A DNA stretch of 64,000 bases from Udeniomyces pyricola (taxonomy: Eukaryota; Basidiomycota; Tremellomycetes; Cystofilobasidiales; Mrakiaceae). The first letter of the stretch is position 1. Every line of letters starts with the position of its first letter. The notes beneath the pieces are model-generated. The model saw only the letters and a program-made list of their open reading frames with translations, was not told where the DNA came from and did no database searches. Made by a program: the position numbers and the translations under genes. The stretch is from the NCBI GenBank assembly GCA_039545295.1, contig BCIK01000029.1, forward strand, positions 251,123 to 315,122, written 5' to 3'. Shown here piece after piece: positions 47,528 to 60,217 of this stretch.

Positions 47528-50500
47528 TCATAGATCACCCGTCTCGCCTTGAATTCGGGCCCATTCCAAGTAGAACCGGAACATGTACGCCACCATATCC
47601 TCTGTCGGATGGGTTTGAAGATGGAGACAGAAAAGGGCGAAGGGGAGAAGGNGGGNGGGGGGGNGGGGGAGGGGGAAGCAGATGATAAACAAAAAGAGGG
47701 GAGGGAACAGAATGGGGTCAGGACATCAGCGACGGATACGACAATCGCAAGAAGAAAAAGAGAGAAGAGAGAGAAAAGAGATGAGTGGGAATTCCCCGAA
47801 TGATCCGGTGGAAGTGAAGAAGCAAGAAAAAGAAGAAGAACGATGAGAATAGCAACCAAGGTCCATATGATATGTATACCAACGAACACGCACCTTTTCT
47901 CCAAGTCCTCTCGACGAAACACCGACCGTTATGCGCGAGGCGTCGGGCGAGTTCGTCTCTTCCAAGAGCCGCCGTCCTAGAGGATGACGACGATGCAGAC
48001 GACGACGAAGCAGCACTCGCGGGCGGCTCGCCTTTGAAGAAAGCTAGAATTGAGGGAATGTCGGTGAAATCCATCTGAAGCATCGCGCAAAAGGGATGGT
48101 GTTAGGAAAAGAAGAGTACTCGGTCTTGTGTCAGCCTAGGTGTGTGGTCTATCTTTGTATCAACATGTCTAGTCGGTCCGTCGTAGAGGAGCGACGTGGT
48201 CACGGAACACGGGAAAAGAAGGTGCTTCAAGTACTTTTATTGGGACGTAAGCAAAGTACTCAGGAAGGAGATCGGTATCTAAGATTCGATCGCAGATGAC
48301 GGAGGATATTCCGAGAATTCGAAGAGGTGGTAGTAGTAGTAGCAGTCGTCAGCTTGTCAAGGTCAAGTAAATGGTTCATATTGACGCTCGAAGCGATGAA
48401 AGACGTACTCCATTCTGGGACTGATTGAGAAAGGCAAAAAAGCGGAAGCCAGTAAGTTTTTTCCCAAGGGTAAGAGTGAGAAAATTTTCCTGCCAAACAG
48501 AGATACGTACAGATGGTAGATTTGAAGACCACAGTATCACTCAGGAGCAATCGTCTAAACCGGCTGGTCCAAGCGTTCCCATCGAGATCCATGGAGAACT
48601 TGAAGCCCGCTCCAAAGTCCTTGCTCTGATCGCCTCCAAAATCGACGAGGGCATCCATCTCGGCGCAGGTGCCATCGCCTTCGTCGCACTGAATCGCTTT
48701 GCCCGTGAGAGACACGTCATAGCCCCATTCAGCGAGCTTCATGGGTGAGAACCGGGTCACTCGGGAGAGACCGGTCTCAGGATTCGCAAGAAGGACTGGA
48801 ACTGGAGGCAGGTGGAGCGAGGGTGAGGGATGCAGGGTGTGATGGAGACGTAAACGATGAGAAAGACGCCAGTTAAGTCCATGCGTCTTGGACTTGAACC
48901 TGAACTCGCCGTTGTCAGAAAGAATGCAGAGTGGCGCATCAGTACTCTACAATACAAAGCACATGTCGTCCCTTTAGTAGAGGAAGTTTTCTCACATGCC
49001 CGTGCTGTGACCTCTCCAGTACACCTTGGCCGTCTTACTCTGCCACGCCACCTTCTTTCCCCCATCATCGCCTGCGAAATCGACCTCGTCAAATGGGACA
49101 CCAAGGAGATCAGCGTTCCTCTCCGTCTTGCTCATACACAGGATGGGGATCAAGCTCTCGACGCCGCCGTATTTGGGCGTAGGATCCGTCCAGGTCCCCT
49201 TTTGATCCAGAAGGAATCCGTGGTGATGGGAGATGGATGGGTGAAGGCAAGGATCTTGAGCTTGTCGGTGGTTCGCGATAAAGGTTGTCGAGGGTGAAGT
49301 TAGTGTGGGAACACCAAGACGGAGAGGGGACGTAGGTGGACACGAGTGAGGCCATGGGAAGGAGGAGAGAGATGGTGGAGAATACGGAGTCGATGGAAGA
49401 TGGTCGTCTGATGAGGCGAGATGCAAAAGTTGTTGATGAGCTTCATGGGATAGCATGAGTTGGGGCTCGTCCTTCATGCTGAAGACAAGCGTGAGGTCCG
49501 GAAGGTGATGAGCGATGGGTTCAAGAAGAGCTAGTTGAGAATCTGTCCGGCGGTGAGTCCAGTAGTCGTTGCTGGCAACGCAGAGAGGTGTACAAAGAAC
49601 ATATAACGGATGAGCTGCGGAATTGACACAGGAAGGATCCAGGTCAAGGGGATTTTGCCTCACGCCGAGCGGCCTTCAGTGTACTACGAAAAGAGGAGAA
49701 AGAGTCTCGCATTAGCAGTAGTCTTTATACTCGAACGAAAAAGATCGATCAGATGGGAAGCTTACTTCGATAGATGCCAGCCCGTTCTCGACCTTGATGA
49801 GCACCGTCTCGCGGATTTGGTTCGCGACACCCAGACGTTCTGCCAAATCCTCCTTTCTGTATGCTCTGAAAGGACCAAGGGAGCTTTCGATAGAATCGTA
49901 CTCGTCCGGAAGGAGGACATGGTTGCTCTTGGCCTGTTTACCAAAGACATCAACGAACGGATACCGGAGTGGAGGTTTGCACAGCAAAAGATAGACGACG
50001 CGTAGGTGCTCAGTCTCCTCTCGATATCATGCACTCATATGATCTCTATGTCGGGGCGTCAACAACATGTACTCACATATTCCCACCACTTGTCAAAGCC
50101 TTTGGGTGGATTCCTATCATAACGCCGCTTGTACTCCCTGATGGCTTCTTCGAGATTCTCACTCCGCCGCTCGACCATACCTCGGAACTTCTCCTCTCCC
50201 ATCTTGAAGAGGCCAAAGAGGGGATGAATCTGACCCTCCTCTCCATCTAATAGTCCTGTCCCGTCAGGCCTAAGCGATGACGTGCGTATGGAGGAGAGGA
50301 GCCTGCGTTCTGCGGACGAGAAGCCAAGCGTTGGGTCGAGGAACGTGCAGGTTTGGGAAGTAGAGGAGCTTTCATCGGCCTGATAGAGAATCCTGTGAGC
50401 CTTGGAAGTAGCCAATGGCGAGGGATACGAGGTTGAGGACGACCAGGCATCAGACGAAGCGTAGAGAAGGAAGGTGAGGATGAGGAGACCGCCGAGGGAG

Positions 50501-50607
50501 AGGGATATTCGGGGGTGGGCGCTGATCTTGGAGCGAGAGGAGGCATATATGCGAGGGGCGTCCGAGTATGCGAGAGGAAGATAGCGAGAGGCAGAAGAGG
50601 ACGCCAT
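47528..50607 (-). CDS. GT90 (CAP10-like) glycosyltransferase, type II membrane protein
   Basis: GT90 enzymes work in the secretory pathway; CAP10 relatives in Cryptococcus help build xylose-bearing capsule glycans. The N-terminus is a short cytosolic tail, then the membrane helix ISLSLGGLLILTFLLYA. Family landmarks follow: YKRRYDRNPPKGFDKWWEYV, HVLLPDEYDSIESSLGPF, HHLPDLTLVFSMKDEPQLML, VYWRGHSTG, LNWRLSHRLRLHH, YDVSLTGKAIQCDEG, FKFSMDLDGNAWTSRFRRLL, then FPEWNTDLLPEYFAYVPIK, DIPSILAFFKGE and MVAYMFRFYLEWARI. Exons placed in phase: 50607-50077, 49933-49766, (one ending at 48996), 48944-48511, 48420-48409, 48278-48235, 48074-47894 and 47601-47528. The upstream edge of the exon ending at 48996 (about 49660-49520) was not resolved. 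The 12-base exon encodes most of FPEW. An upstream in-frame ATG at 50724 is possible; 50607 fits a normal type II anchor. Confidence 0.92.
47642..47672. repeat. G-rich tract with ambiguous bases in a GT90 intron
   Basis: A nearly pure G run broken by N at 47652, 47656 and 47664. It is poly-C on the gene's sense strand and lies in its last intron. Length and content are unreliable. Confidence 0.8.
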
Positions 50608-51927
50608 CTCTATGGATGAAGCGTGAGAGAAGGGGAAGTGAGGACGGTGGAGGTCCAAGCTATACGCTGGGGAAATGATCGACGGCGATGGTCGATGGTG
50701 ACTGGGAGCGTGATCAAGATTCAAGCAGCTTCAAGCTTGAATGCACGTGAACGCGTGAACCGGCGGGATGTGTGTAGGTATGCACTTTGCAGTATACGTG
50801 CATACTCAACATTGGTTGATTTGCTACTTGGAGTATCCTACTTGATGACAGTATATATCGTCGAGGCGCTCAGTTGATCCTCATGGTTGATCTTGTCCTT
50901 TCCTTTTGCATGCATACCTACAACTTGCCGGAGTAGGTACATCCTTAGTTCGTTGCGCCTTTGCGTGTATGCGCGATGACTCTAACTCGACGCGTACGAC
51001 ACGTCGCCGCGTCAGACAGTGCAGGTTGCGGTGTCGACCGTATCGCAAGATCTCAATATTTTTCGGCCGGCAAGTACATCTTGGTACATCAGTGTTCAAC
51101 GCACAGCACAGCTTCAGCACAGGATCGGATCGGATAAATTTATTCCGGCTTCTTGTTTGTGGATATAATATATGACGTTCTCCTCCCCCCCCCCCCTTTG
51201 TTTGACGGATCGCCGATTTAATTCCTAGCTACTATATATAATGCACTAGGTCTGCATGCGCTCAATCTATAATTTATATACTCATGCGCATCGGCCCGAC
51301 ACGATCGTTGCGCCTTCCCGTCTTTGCATCTTTATTCGGCCCGTCTTTCGTCTAGATCTTTCACCTTGGTGGCTCTTGATTGTCACACCACCTCTACGTC
51401 CAACCTACTAGCTATACGCGTACCCATGCCATATCACCAGAACAGAGCTCCACCTATGCCAGTTGTTGAGAGCGTATTGCCTGTCCCTCGCCAGCTGATA
51501 GAGACCGGGCAGTCTGCTGCAGCTGTCGGCATCGTCCGGTGCGTGGTTTGGCCGAAAACAGGGCGGGACTGGTCTGGGCAGCGGATGAGATTGAACATGT
51601 AACGCTGATCATCCCAATCGACCTTGACACTCCTCGACGTGATATGGGTTCCTCTAACTTTTACGTTGCCTTCCATAATTCCATGCCTTGATCTTCTTGG
51701 GCCACAGATTTACAGACGTCGCTCAGTCCTCGTCCGATCCCGCCTCGACTCAGGACGAGTCACCAACCGCCTACCCGTCCCCTACCGACCGCGTCCCAAC
51801 TCTCCCGTTACAGACTGCAGTACAGTCTCGAGCAGCTCTAGCCGTTCAATCATCCCCTCACCAGTCTTTGGCCCTGACCGGCCTGACCCATCTCTGGCCT
51901 GGCTCGTCCCATGAAAAGCACGATACC
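50608..51927. other. Divergent gap between GT90 gene and Ser/Pro-rich gene
   Basis: Holds a C12 run near 51186-51197, CTACTATATATAATGCA near 51229-51245 (a TATA-like site far from the next start) and an open stretch from about 51688 that is in frame with the downstream gene and may extend its N-terminus. Bases 50760-51180 show nothing recognisable. Confidence 0.4.
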
Positions 51928-54900
51928 ATGACCGACGCTGGTTCGTGTCAGGTTCCGGCCATGCACGAATCGAAGGATAAAAGGTCGGACGAGGACTGGA
52001 GGAACACAAAGAAGCTTTGCGGGAAGGTCCAAGAGCGATCGGATCCGTCCCGCGGCTCTCTCGAGGCCGACTATGGTGCTAGCGATGGTTCGACGGTCGC
52101 TCCGCGGGAGACCTTAGTTCTCGGTTCGAGTCGACAGACGAATTTAGAGCTCGATCTGCCCCGAGGGGCGTCTCCCTCGAGCGGGAATGAACGTGAAGCT
52201 GGGTGCTCGCCCGGCACGCCACAACCGGTACGTATATCGAATATCGAATCCGTCGCACGTTACATAGGGGCTGCGTACACCATGCACCATGTCAGCCTTC
52301 CCGCAATTCTTGCTCCCTACCGCCTTCTTCCACAACGCAATTTGCATGCTCGATCGTCCTGTTCCCGTCGGCTTAACCCAAGCTGACGCTGCGCCGATCG
52401 TGCCGTTCGCCTTCGGGTTTGCTTGACTCGTTCCGTGTGTTTGTTTTGACAGCATCCGACATCCACCTTACCACCTTGGGACAAACATCTCTCCTCCCTT
52501 ACCATCCGTACCATGCTCAACGCAGCCCCCTCCTCTCATCCAACTGCTATGTCCCGAGCGTTTCCCCATGCAGACGGCTACCCGCCTTCCTCTCCGCCCC
52601 AGGGGATGCCACCAAAGGATCGGCTCAAGTACCGGTCCTTCCAGCCTGTCGACCGGTATGAGGATGTCCAACTTCCAATCCAGCTCTTTCGAGACGACTC
52701 CTTCGATCGCCCGCCCAGCGATTTTACGGCCTCTCTTACCCCTCCCAAACCATGGAGAGGAGACGAGGCAAGCCCAACGCGCGACTTTGCTTTCCCGTCT
52801 CAGCCGTCTTATTCCTCCACCACTACTACCGCGACTTCCACCTCAACGGCTACAGCGTCCTCTTCCAGCTCCCTCACGGACGACTCTGACCTCCTCTACC
52901 CGGACCTGAGCCCTCACAAGCAACCAAAGCCTGTTTCTCCTCACGCGCCCGTCTTTTTGGCTTTCCTCGAGGCTGGTCCTCCCTCTCCTACCACAGTTCC
53001 ATCACCTCCGAAATCACAAGGATTTCCCCGTCGAGAGTCATCTCCAGTCGTTCAGACCAATACCTCCTCAGCGCCATCTTCCTCCCCGTCCGGCACGACT
53101 CGAAGACCCTCGCATCCTGTTTACAACACCTACGCCGAATCCGAATCCGTATCCCCGTCCTCTTCTCCCAGACGTCCAGCTTTGCCGCTTCCGCCCGTCG
53201 CGCCTGCCACCACAAAATCTCCCTTGTTCTCCTTTCTCACCCTCCGTGGTAGACAAGGCTCAGCCTCTACTGCATCTACCCGCCGAGGATCTGCTGCCTC
53301 CACGGCGGCGTCAATCAAAGGCTCTAGCATCGTTGTCCGAAGCCAAAAGATGGAGAACACGAGGAGCCTCCCGACGTGGAAGGGATGGAGCAACAACAGC
53401 AGCGCTGATGTCGACGCTACGGTCAGTGATGAGGCCAAGGGTCCGCTCGGGCTGTACGAGATGAGTGAGGATGGAACGAGGACGAGGGAGCAGGAGAGGA
53501 AGAGTGTCCAAGAGTGGAAGGAATGGGCCAGGGTATGTACCGCTTGCTGTTGACTTTGACCAGAAACCTTTGCTTATCTCCACGGACTGACCTTGAGCGC
53601 GTATCTCTCTCCAACAGGGCGTGGCCGAGGAGGAAGGTCATGCTACATCCAACCGAACGGGTCCTCATCCTATCCGGACTAACAGCACCCCCAACCCAAC
53701 ACACTTCATCACCGCCTCCCCTCGAGCCAAGTCGACGGCAGCCTTTTCTCCATGCTCACCCCAGTCCCGAAACCTTCTTCGACAATCCTCATCTTCGATC
53801 CCTTCAGCAGCTCAGCTTGTCTCGGAAGGTATCATCTCAGCCTCTGTTCTCGCCGGCTCAAACGACGCCCCTGTCAACCGTAAGCTCAGCTTTGCCAGCT
53901 TCACTCGCAACCGGACGGGCTCTGCTTCGACCTCCTCGCCCACGATGCGCTACGAGCCAGGGAGCCCTCGCTTTTCGAGTAATGGTCTGCCGCCAGCAAG
54001 TCCACGGATGAGTCACTCTCCCCTCTTGTCCGCTCCGAGCAGCAGTTGGGGAGCTCGAGCCACCCAGTCTAGCACTCCCTCGACTGCTCCGACGACGCCC
54101 GAGACCACCCTCGCCTCACTTCCGACAATCCAACAGTCTCCCGCTGCTCGAGGATCGACCTATCCTCTCTCGTCGCCTTCCGCATCGACCCTACCCTCTT
54201 CCACGCACAGCCCGCTTATCTCTCCTCGCTCAGCACCTGTAACGCTTCCCTCCCCTTTTGCTCCTTTGAAATCCCGCTTCGCCACCCCTGCTTTGCAGAC
54301 ACTCTTACTCGAACTCCTCGCGACGCTCCACCTGTTCCAAGAATCATACCTCCATCTCCACCGGCTTCTCACTGCGATCGATTACCACCCTCATGATCCG
54401 ACCTCGACCGCGACGACGTCGTCTTCACCCTCGACCTTGCGACCGATCCGACGCGACCTCCAATTCTACAAAGTCGAGATCCGAGCCGTCACATTCGAGA
54501 TTTCGGAGCTCCATCCGGCGTTTGCCCTGACGCTCAAGCAAGGCGTCATTGGAGGGTACGGCCCACTGTCTCGTTTCTCGGCCGACGTCAAGTACGACTG
54601 TGGTGGCGCCGAGCCGGAGACCGAGGGCGATCTCGACAGCCAACTCGAGTGGGGTCTCGGCCGGGGCGAGAAGATTGGCGAGGATGGAACGTGGTGGCTC
54701 GAGCGGATCCTGAGGGATCTTGATGACCTCGTCGTCGTCCTTCCTGGGAAAGGGGGCAAGGCGAGCAAGATGAAGTCGCGCTCGAGGAAAGGGTCAGCGG
54801 ATGCGGCGGCGGCTGTGGCGGTTGCTGTAGCAGCGGCGGCGGCCATCGCGGCGGGTGAATCCCTCGATGGGGACTTGCTGTTTGGAGAGCTGGACGACGA

Positions 54901-55105
54901 CGGTTCGCTGGAGTCGTTTAGCGAGTGTGGCGAGGAGGAGGAAGAGGCTGAAGATGATGGTCTGACTCCAGAGGAGAGGCAGGCACGCGAGCGGGAGGCT
55001 CAACGACTTCGCCGGGAACAGGAGGAGAGGGATCTCAAGGAGGAGGGAAAGAGGAGATTCGAGGCTTGGAAGGCTGGTAAAGGAGTTCAAGGATTCCGTC
55101 ATTGA
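51928..55105 (+). CDS. Large Ser/Pro/Thr-rich protein with charged C-terminal helix
   Basis: Three exons close in phase: 51928-52227, 52453-53532 and 53618-55105, giving 955 residues. The first two thirds are disordered (Ser, Pro, Thr, Ala). Short conserved-looking islands stand out: DRLKYRSFQPVDRYEDVQLP, FRDDSFDRPPSDFTASLTPP, TWKGWSNNSSADVDATVSDE, SVQEWKEWARGVAEEEGHAT and KPKPVSPHAPVFLAFLEAG. Residues about 690-820 look folded (ALQTLLLELLATLHLFQESY, LRPIRRDLQFYKVEIRAVTF). An Ala-rich stretch (AAAAVAVAVAAAAAIAAG) and a long charged helix (EERQAREREAQRLRREQEER) end the protein. No family was recognised. The first ATG in the frame is used; the frame stays open upstream to about 51688. Confidence 0.78.
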
Positions 55106-55623
55106 AATTCTTGACTCGTAGTGGGAAAGCGCGCAAAGGTTGATTCTGTGGGTTGACTGCGCCAAGCGCTTTGGCTTTTTTTTTTTTTTTGCCCTATCCT
55201 TTTCGGTTCTTGGCTTATTTCACAGTTGTATGGTTCTTCACACGTCGTTTTTTTCTTTCTTTTTTTTTCCTGCTCTTCCTTCCGTCAAGTTACCATGATG
55301 ACCTCTTCCTCCTCTGCTTCATACACGCATCATTCGGGCGAGATAGTGTCTCCGATTTTCGTTTTCCATTTTTCATCATCATTTTTTTTTTCCTTCCTAT
55401 CTCGCTTTTTTGTAGGGTCTTAGGTCGTCTAGTCTGTTTGGATTTCTTTCTCTATACGTATCGCTATGATTCATCAGTTGTGTCTTCCCTTTGCTTATCT
55501 GCTCTCGCCGGTACGTCGACCAAGCCGTTCGCTTCACTATTTCCTTGTTGATCGAGTGAAAGAGGAAGAGAGACGCAACCATATGATCACCATCATCATC
55601 ATCATCATCATCATCATGAACTA
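55106..55623. other. Convergent gap with T-rich tracts and ATC repeat
   Basis: Runs of T at 55177-55190 and 55258-55268, then about ten ATC triplets at 55587-55616 immediately after the GT61-like stop codon. Both flanking genes end here. No coding sequence was seen. Confidence 0.6.
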
Positions 55624-58600
55624 TCAAGGAACAACCGCGACGGTACTACTACTATTCCTAGCATTATTAGCAGGAGCAACCGTCGCTTTTGACGCGAGCC
55701 GATTACGGCCATTCTGCCAAGCGCCCTCTGGACCGATGAGTTCCTTGGTGAGCCTCGCAACGGTCTCGGCATCGACCCTGATCTCCGAAGAAGAGAACGT
55801 GGGGGTCAGTTTGAAGCCTATTATCGTCGCAAGGGGGGGGGGAAGGGGGGAAGGGGGAGGTAAAAAGAAGATATGACGATCGTTAGTACTACTGCTTGGT
55901 CTATCTCGCTTGATCGTCCATCGTTCAATCAACCCAAACAGTCCCCCCCCCCCCTTTTCTCTTTCGGTCCACTGAATCCGAACCAAAAGAGCAAGAGAAA
56001 AACGAAAAAACATATAAGAACAATCCTTGTTAAACACCCCTGACTTACCAGGAACGTCGGCCTTCCAATCGTAAATCTTGTCGTAATGGATAGGGAAGTA
56101 AAAATGCCCGAGCGCGGTCGCTAGCATCTCGTACTCGCGAATGAAAGCTCCGACGTCGAAGATCTCAATGACGGCCGAACCGGGCTTGATCCACATCTCA
56201 TGCGTCAGGCTACCAAGCGAAGGAACGTCGATGGGTATACCCCAGGGAAGAGAGGATACGAGTGAACAGCGCATAGATGATGAAACGAATCGACCGAGAA
56301 GGATCAGTTTCCAATCCAAACCCTGCCTATGTCACTCTCTAGCTGACTAAAAGCGTGCAAGACGATCAAGAGATCAAGAGAGTGATAGAACTGACCCATT
56401 GCCGTGGACACCGAGGAGGATGTCCGTCTCCAACGCGAGCCTCATCTGCTGACGAGGCGTCATCTGACGGCACGAAACACACACGTTCACACGAAAAAAT
56501 CCAGTCACAAACGTCACACATAGTAGGAGGAAAAGTGGATCAGAAGACAAAAGAAAACAAGCAGGGAGGTTAAATCAGCTTGTTTCAGCTCGTGCTCCAT
56601 AAAAAAAAAAAAAAGAAGAAAAAAAAAACGAAACAAAAACGCACTCCTTCAAATTCAATCTCTTGGAACTCAATCTCAGGAATGGCTTGCATGGCGCGAA
56701 CGAGCTCTTCGTGGTCGCTTTGGAGGAGCTTCCGATGCCACGACGCTTGTCTGATCCAAACGAAGAAAGCAGCGCGTATGTAAATTAAAGGTAAGACTTT
56801 TGAAGAAAAACAAACAAACAAACAAACAAGGAACAAAACGGTTGGGGATGGGTGTTACAAAAACAAGGAGACAAAAATTTACGAACCTAGAGACGTAGGT
56901 CACCTTTGGTTTGTACGGCGCCACCTAAGCGTTCGGAAGCCAAAAGAAAAGAAAGAAGAGAAGAAGAAAGGACAAGAGATGGTTCGTTTGTATCAGCCAA
57001 ACAGATTCTTCTGAAGGAAAAACAAAAACAAAAAAATTCGAATAATTGCGTCCACGAGTCTTCGTGGTGTGAGTGAGTAGGGTATAGATAGAGCGACCTC
57101 CGCACGTACCTGGTCGGGGAAGGACAAGAGGCTCTTCATGTGATCCCGCATGGGTTGCCACCAGTTTTCTCGAGGAACGATATCATCGTACAGGCCCGCC
57201 ATGGCTTCTAAGGTTCGAGCACGATAAAAAGGTGAAGGGAAGGGGGGGGGGAGGAGGAGTGAGGGAACAAGAAGAGGGCCAAGTAAAAGAAGGGAAATGG
57301 AGTTAACGAGTGAATCAAGTGCTTTGCAATCAGTGTAATCTGGTGAGATTTCCAAAAGAAAGGGATCGTATCATGAAGGGAGAATGAGAAGGATGGTATG
57401 AACGAACTGTTCCAAATAACAGCCTGTTGGTTGCTGGCATGAGCGGCCCATCGGTCAAAGAGAACGATCTCATCGAAAAGATGGATGTTACCAGATGCTT
57501 GCATATCTGTCAGTCAGTCGCCGTCGAGCCGAAGGAACGTGATGTTCAGAGAGGAGAGGCCCAAAGGTAATTGCAAATCAGCATTGTCTTCAGAGGTAAT
57601 TGGTTGGGGGAAGGATGCTGCAGAGCGATGGCGGGTGGGTAGGGAAAGGGGGGGGGGGAGCACCTGTCCAACGATCAACATCCTCCATGATGGTTTTGGG
57701 AGACATGCTACTCATAAAGAACCTGCAGGTAAGAAGGAGGAAGGGATGGGGACGTCAACTAACAAAGAAAAATGCCATGTGATCTAGGCTAGGATCGGAA
57801 GCGTTGGGTTGATTGTGGACTGGACTCAACTCGTTGAGACCCCCATGGAAGCCACGCCATTGATCGCCTCCCATGATGATCCGCTTAGGAAAAATGTACT
57901 TTGTAGAAGTAGATGTAAAGAGGTAGAAGAGACCAGTGTACACCTCCAATAGGAAGTGGTAGTAATAGGCTATGATCAGCGAGAGAAGAGGGGTTCGAGG
58001 CAAGAAACCAAACAGCATGCGTTAGACATCAGATGAAGCTCTTTCAAGGGAACACAGACAAGGCAGGAAACATCATTATCTTACTGGTTCCACCCCATCC
58101 AGACCGAATTGGGAACAGCTAGTTCGATAGAAGAGAGATGGAAAGGTAGATTGAGTATGATGGCTTGGTCGGCGGTTCCTGCAGATCACGGGATGTCAAA
58201 CACTCGAGTTCCAGAAGATCTGGATGATGGGTTGATAACGGATGGACCCACCGTTCCTCCTTCGACTCGCTGGGCGACATCAATCTCGTCTCGTTCGTCC
58301 TTCTTCGCTTGAGCATCTAAGGATACGGATGATGATGGACCCCAACGCGCCTCGGCTTCCTTGGGCGTGAGAATGAGAAATTGAGAGGTTTCGGTGAGAA
58401 TCGTGGATACGTTAGGGATGTTGGAAGGGTTGGAGGTGATGGCGACTGTCAGAGCGGGTGGAGATAGGAAGTAGCTAGATCAGTGTCGTGTACCATAACA
58501 GCGGATCAAAATTGAGAGAGAAAAAAAAAAAAAAAAAAAAAAAAAAACAAGCAAGATCCTGATTGGAAACACGATTGGTTGGATTTGCAAGAGAGAATTC

Positions 58601-59134
58601 CAAGACTGACTGAAGGTGTTGCCATGAGAATAAAGGTTCTGAAAAAAGGCTGTAGTAGGGATGAGGTTGAATCGATAGTCAGCCCTCGAGTTGGTACTTC
58701 TTTCCTGGGCTCGGGCCACTGGTCCTCGATCCTTCCAACACGACGCGTCACCTGATTGTAGTTCCATACGCACACCATCCTGGGATACCCTGCACATAGA
58801 CCGTCTCTCCCGTACTGCCACCTCTAAACGTTCCGTCATCGTCAAATAACTTCCTCTGTCCTGTAACCGTCTCGCCTTGGTCGACGGGTTCGACAAGCTG
58901 AAGGCTCGGCAGCTTGCATTCATTGACAGCCAGGGGCTGGTGACCTGACGCGCTTAGAGTAGAGGGCAGAGAGGAGGTAGGTGATAATGTAAAGAGAAGG
59001 AGACCGAGGATGGAGAGGATCGAGGCCAGAATGATGGGTAGTGGCCTAGAGCGAAGGAAGGCAGGGAGTCGGGACAAGAAAGCGGCCGAGGAAGTTGGGC
59101 CGTTGGTAGCGAGAGGAGAGTATGACGAGGGCAT
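55624..59134 (-). CDS. GT61-like (DUF563) glycosyltransferase, type II membrane protein
   Basis: The family adds xylose, GlcNAc or similar sugars in the secretory pathway. The N-terminus MPSSYSPLATNG leads to the anchor PLPIILASILSILGLLLFTL. Luminal landmarks are GIPGWSFFQNLYSHGNTF, AITSNPSNIPNVSTILTETS, TTYYYHFLLEVYTGLFYLF, HLFDEIVLFDRWAAHASNQ, VAPYKPKVTYVSRQASWHR, FMTPRQQMRLALETDILLG with VHGNG, and SLTHEMWIKPGSAVIEIF. The HGNG and LTHEMWIKPG blocks are the usual signature of the GT61 fold. Exons placed in phase: 59134-58774, 58649-58611, 58445-58252, 58118-58085, then from 57969. The later exons (about 57970-55624, at least seven) were seen but not all edges were closed. It ends NARNSSSTVAVVP. 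The precise donor and acceptor sugar cannot be told. Confidence 0.85.
58511..58547 (-). repeat. About 37-bp homopolymer (T on sense strand) in a GT61-like intron
   Basis: An A run on the plus strand, T on the sense strand. It lies in the intron 58610-58446, about 65 bases before its acceptor. Confidence 0.9.
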
Positions 59135-60217
59135 GATTAGGCAACGGCCACAGGCTGATTGGCGGAGAGACGATGAGAGATATGAATAGGATATGGTGGG
59201 AGATCGACCGCTGTATATCTATTAGGGCGAGGATGACGATACTGGCATGGATGGATGGATCAAGGGTGTACGTGGTTGCAGATGAATCTGGATGAAGGAA
59301 CATCGGTCTGCATATTACGGCGCGTACACTCTCCCACGGATCCGATCTTGATCAGCCGAATACAATGCGGGGCATCATGATGCATCGATTGTTATGTGTA
59401 ATATCATTGGTTCCGCCAAGCAACGCCAAACCCCGCGTGATTGTTGCACATGGCCCCTATCATGATCCGGTAATTATATCAGTTTCATATCGCCAAACAA
59501 CATATATGTCGGCCGTCGCCTCCGCGCGTCACACAATTGTAACGTCTCGATTCGATCTAGTTGATTATGCAGTCTGTGATGCAGCTGAGGCCATTCCTTC
59601 ATTCTCTCAATACGCAAATCCAAACTTGGGCCGACCAAGGCGCGGCTGAGCCACGTTTTTTTTGTGTGTGTGTGTGTGTAATTTTTCTTAATACATTAAA
59701 GAGATCAGGAAGAAGAAATGAGCGGCAGGCCAAGTGGACCGAGCATGGGAAGGAGAAACGGCAGAGAAACAGTGATGGAAAATTTGTAAGCGATCGATAA
59801 TCGATGTGGTGAAGTGAGGAGATGAGGAGATGCAAGGAGGAAGGGTTCAAAGCCATGTGTTGTATACAGAGGAGGGAAGGCAAAAAAAAACCGAATGCTG
59901 GGGGGGGGGGAGATCGTCCTCAACGAGCACTCACGATGGTGCGTGTATAGCTAAAAGGTCCATGGAGTGTGGAGGCCAAGGGAAGGAAGGGAGGAACTAG
60001 CACAACGACGGGAGAAAATAAGATTCGAGGATGAGATCGACGATGGAAAGAGCAGAATCGTACGTAGATTCGAAATAGCGGAAGAGAAAGACAGATGGGG
60101 GATCCTTCTTGTGAGGAAGGGCAATGAGACACGGGAGTCGAGTTAAAGATAACAGGTTTAAAACGGTTCCAAAGATGACGGGAAAAGTTGAGGCGAGCAA
60201 GACGATATGCCCCAACG
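59135..60217. other. Promoter of the GT61-like gene and 3' flank of the receptor-like gene
   Basis: Two minus-strand genes flank this 1.1-kb stretch. It contains TTTTTTTGTGTGTGTGTGTGTG at 59658-59679 and a G10 run near 59900. No coding sequence with recognisable features was found on either strand. Confidence 0.45.

Noticed and set aside
58186..58188. In-frame TGA that seemed to break the GT61-like gene between two coding blocks
   Set aside because: Ending the exon earlier at a GTGGGT donor (58252) and joining to 58118 gives closed phases and the family-like stretch leading into TTYYYHFLLEV. The TGA is then inside an intron.
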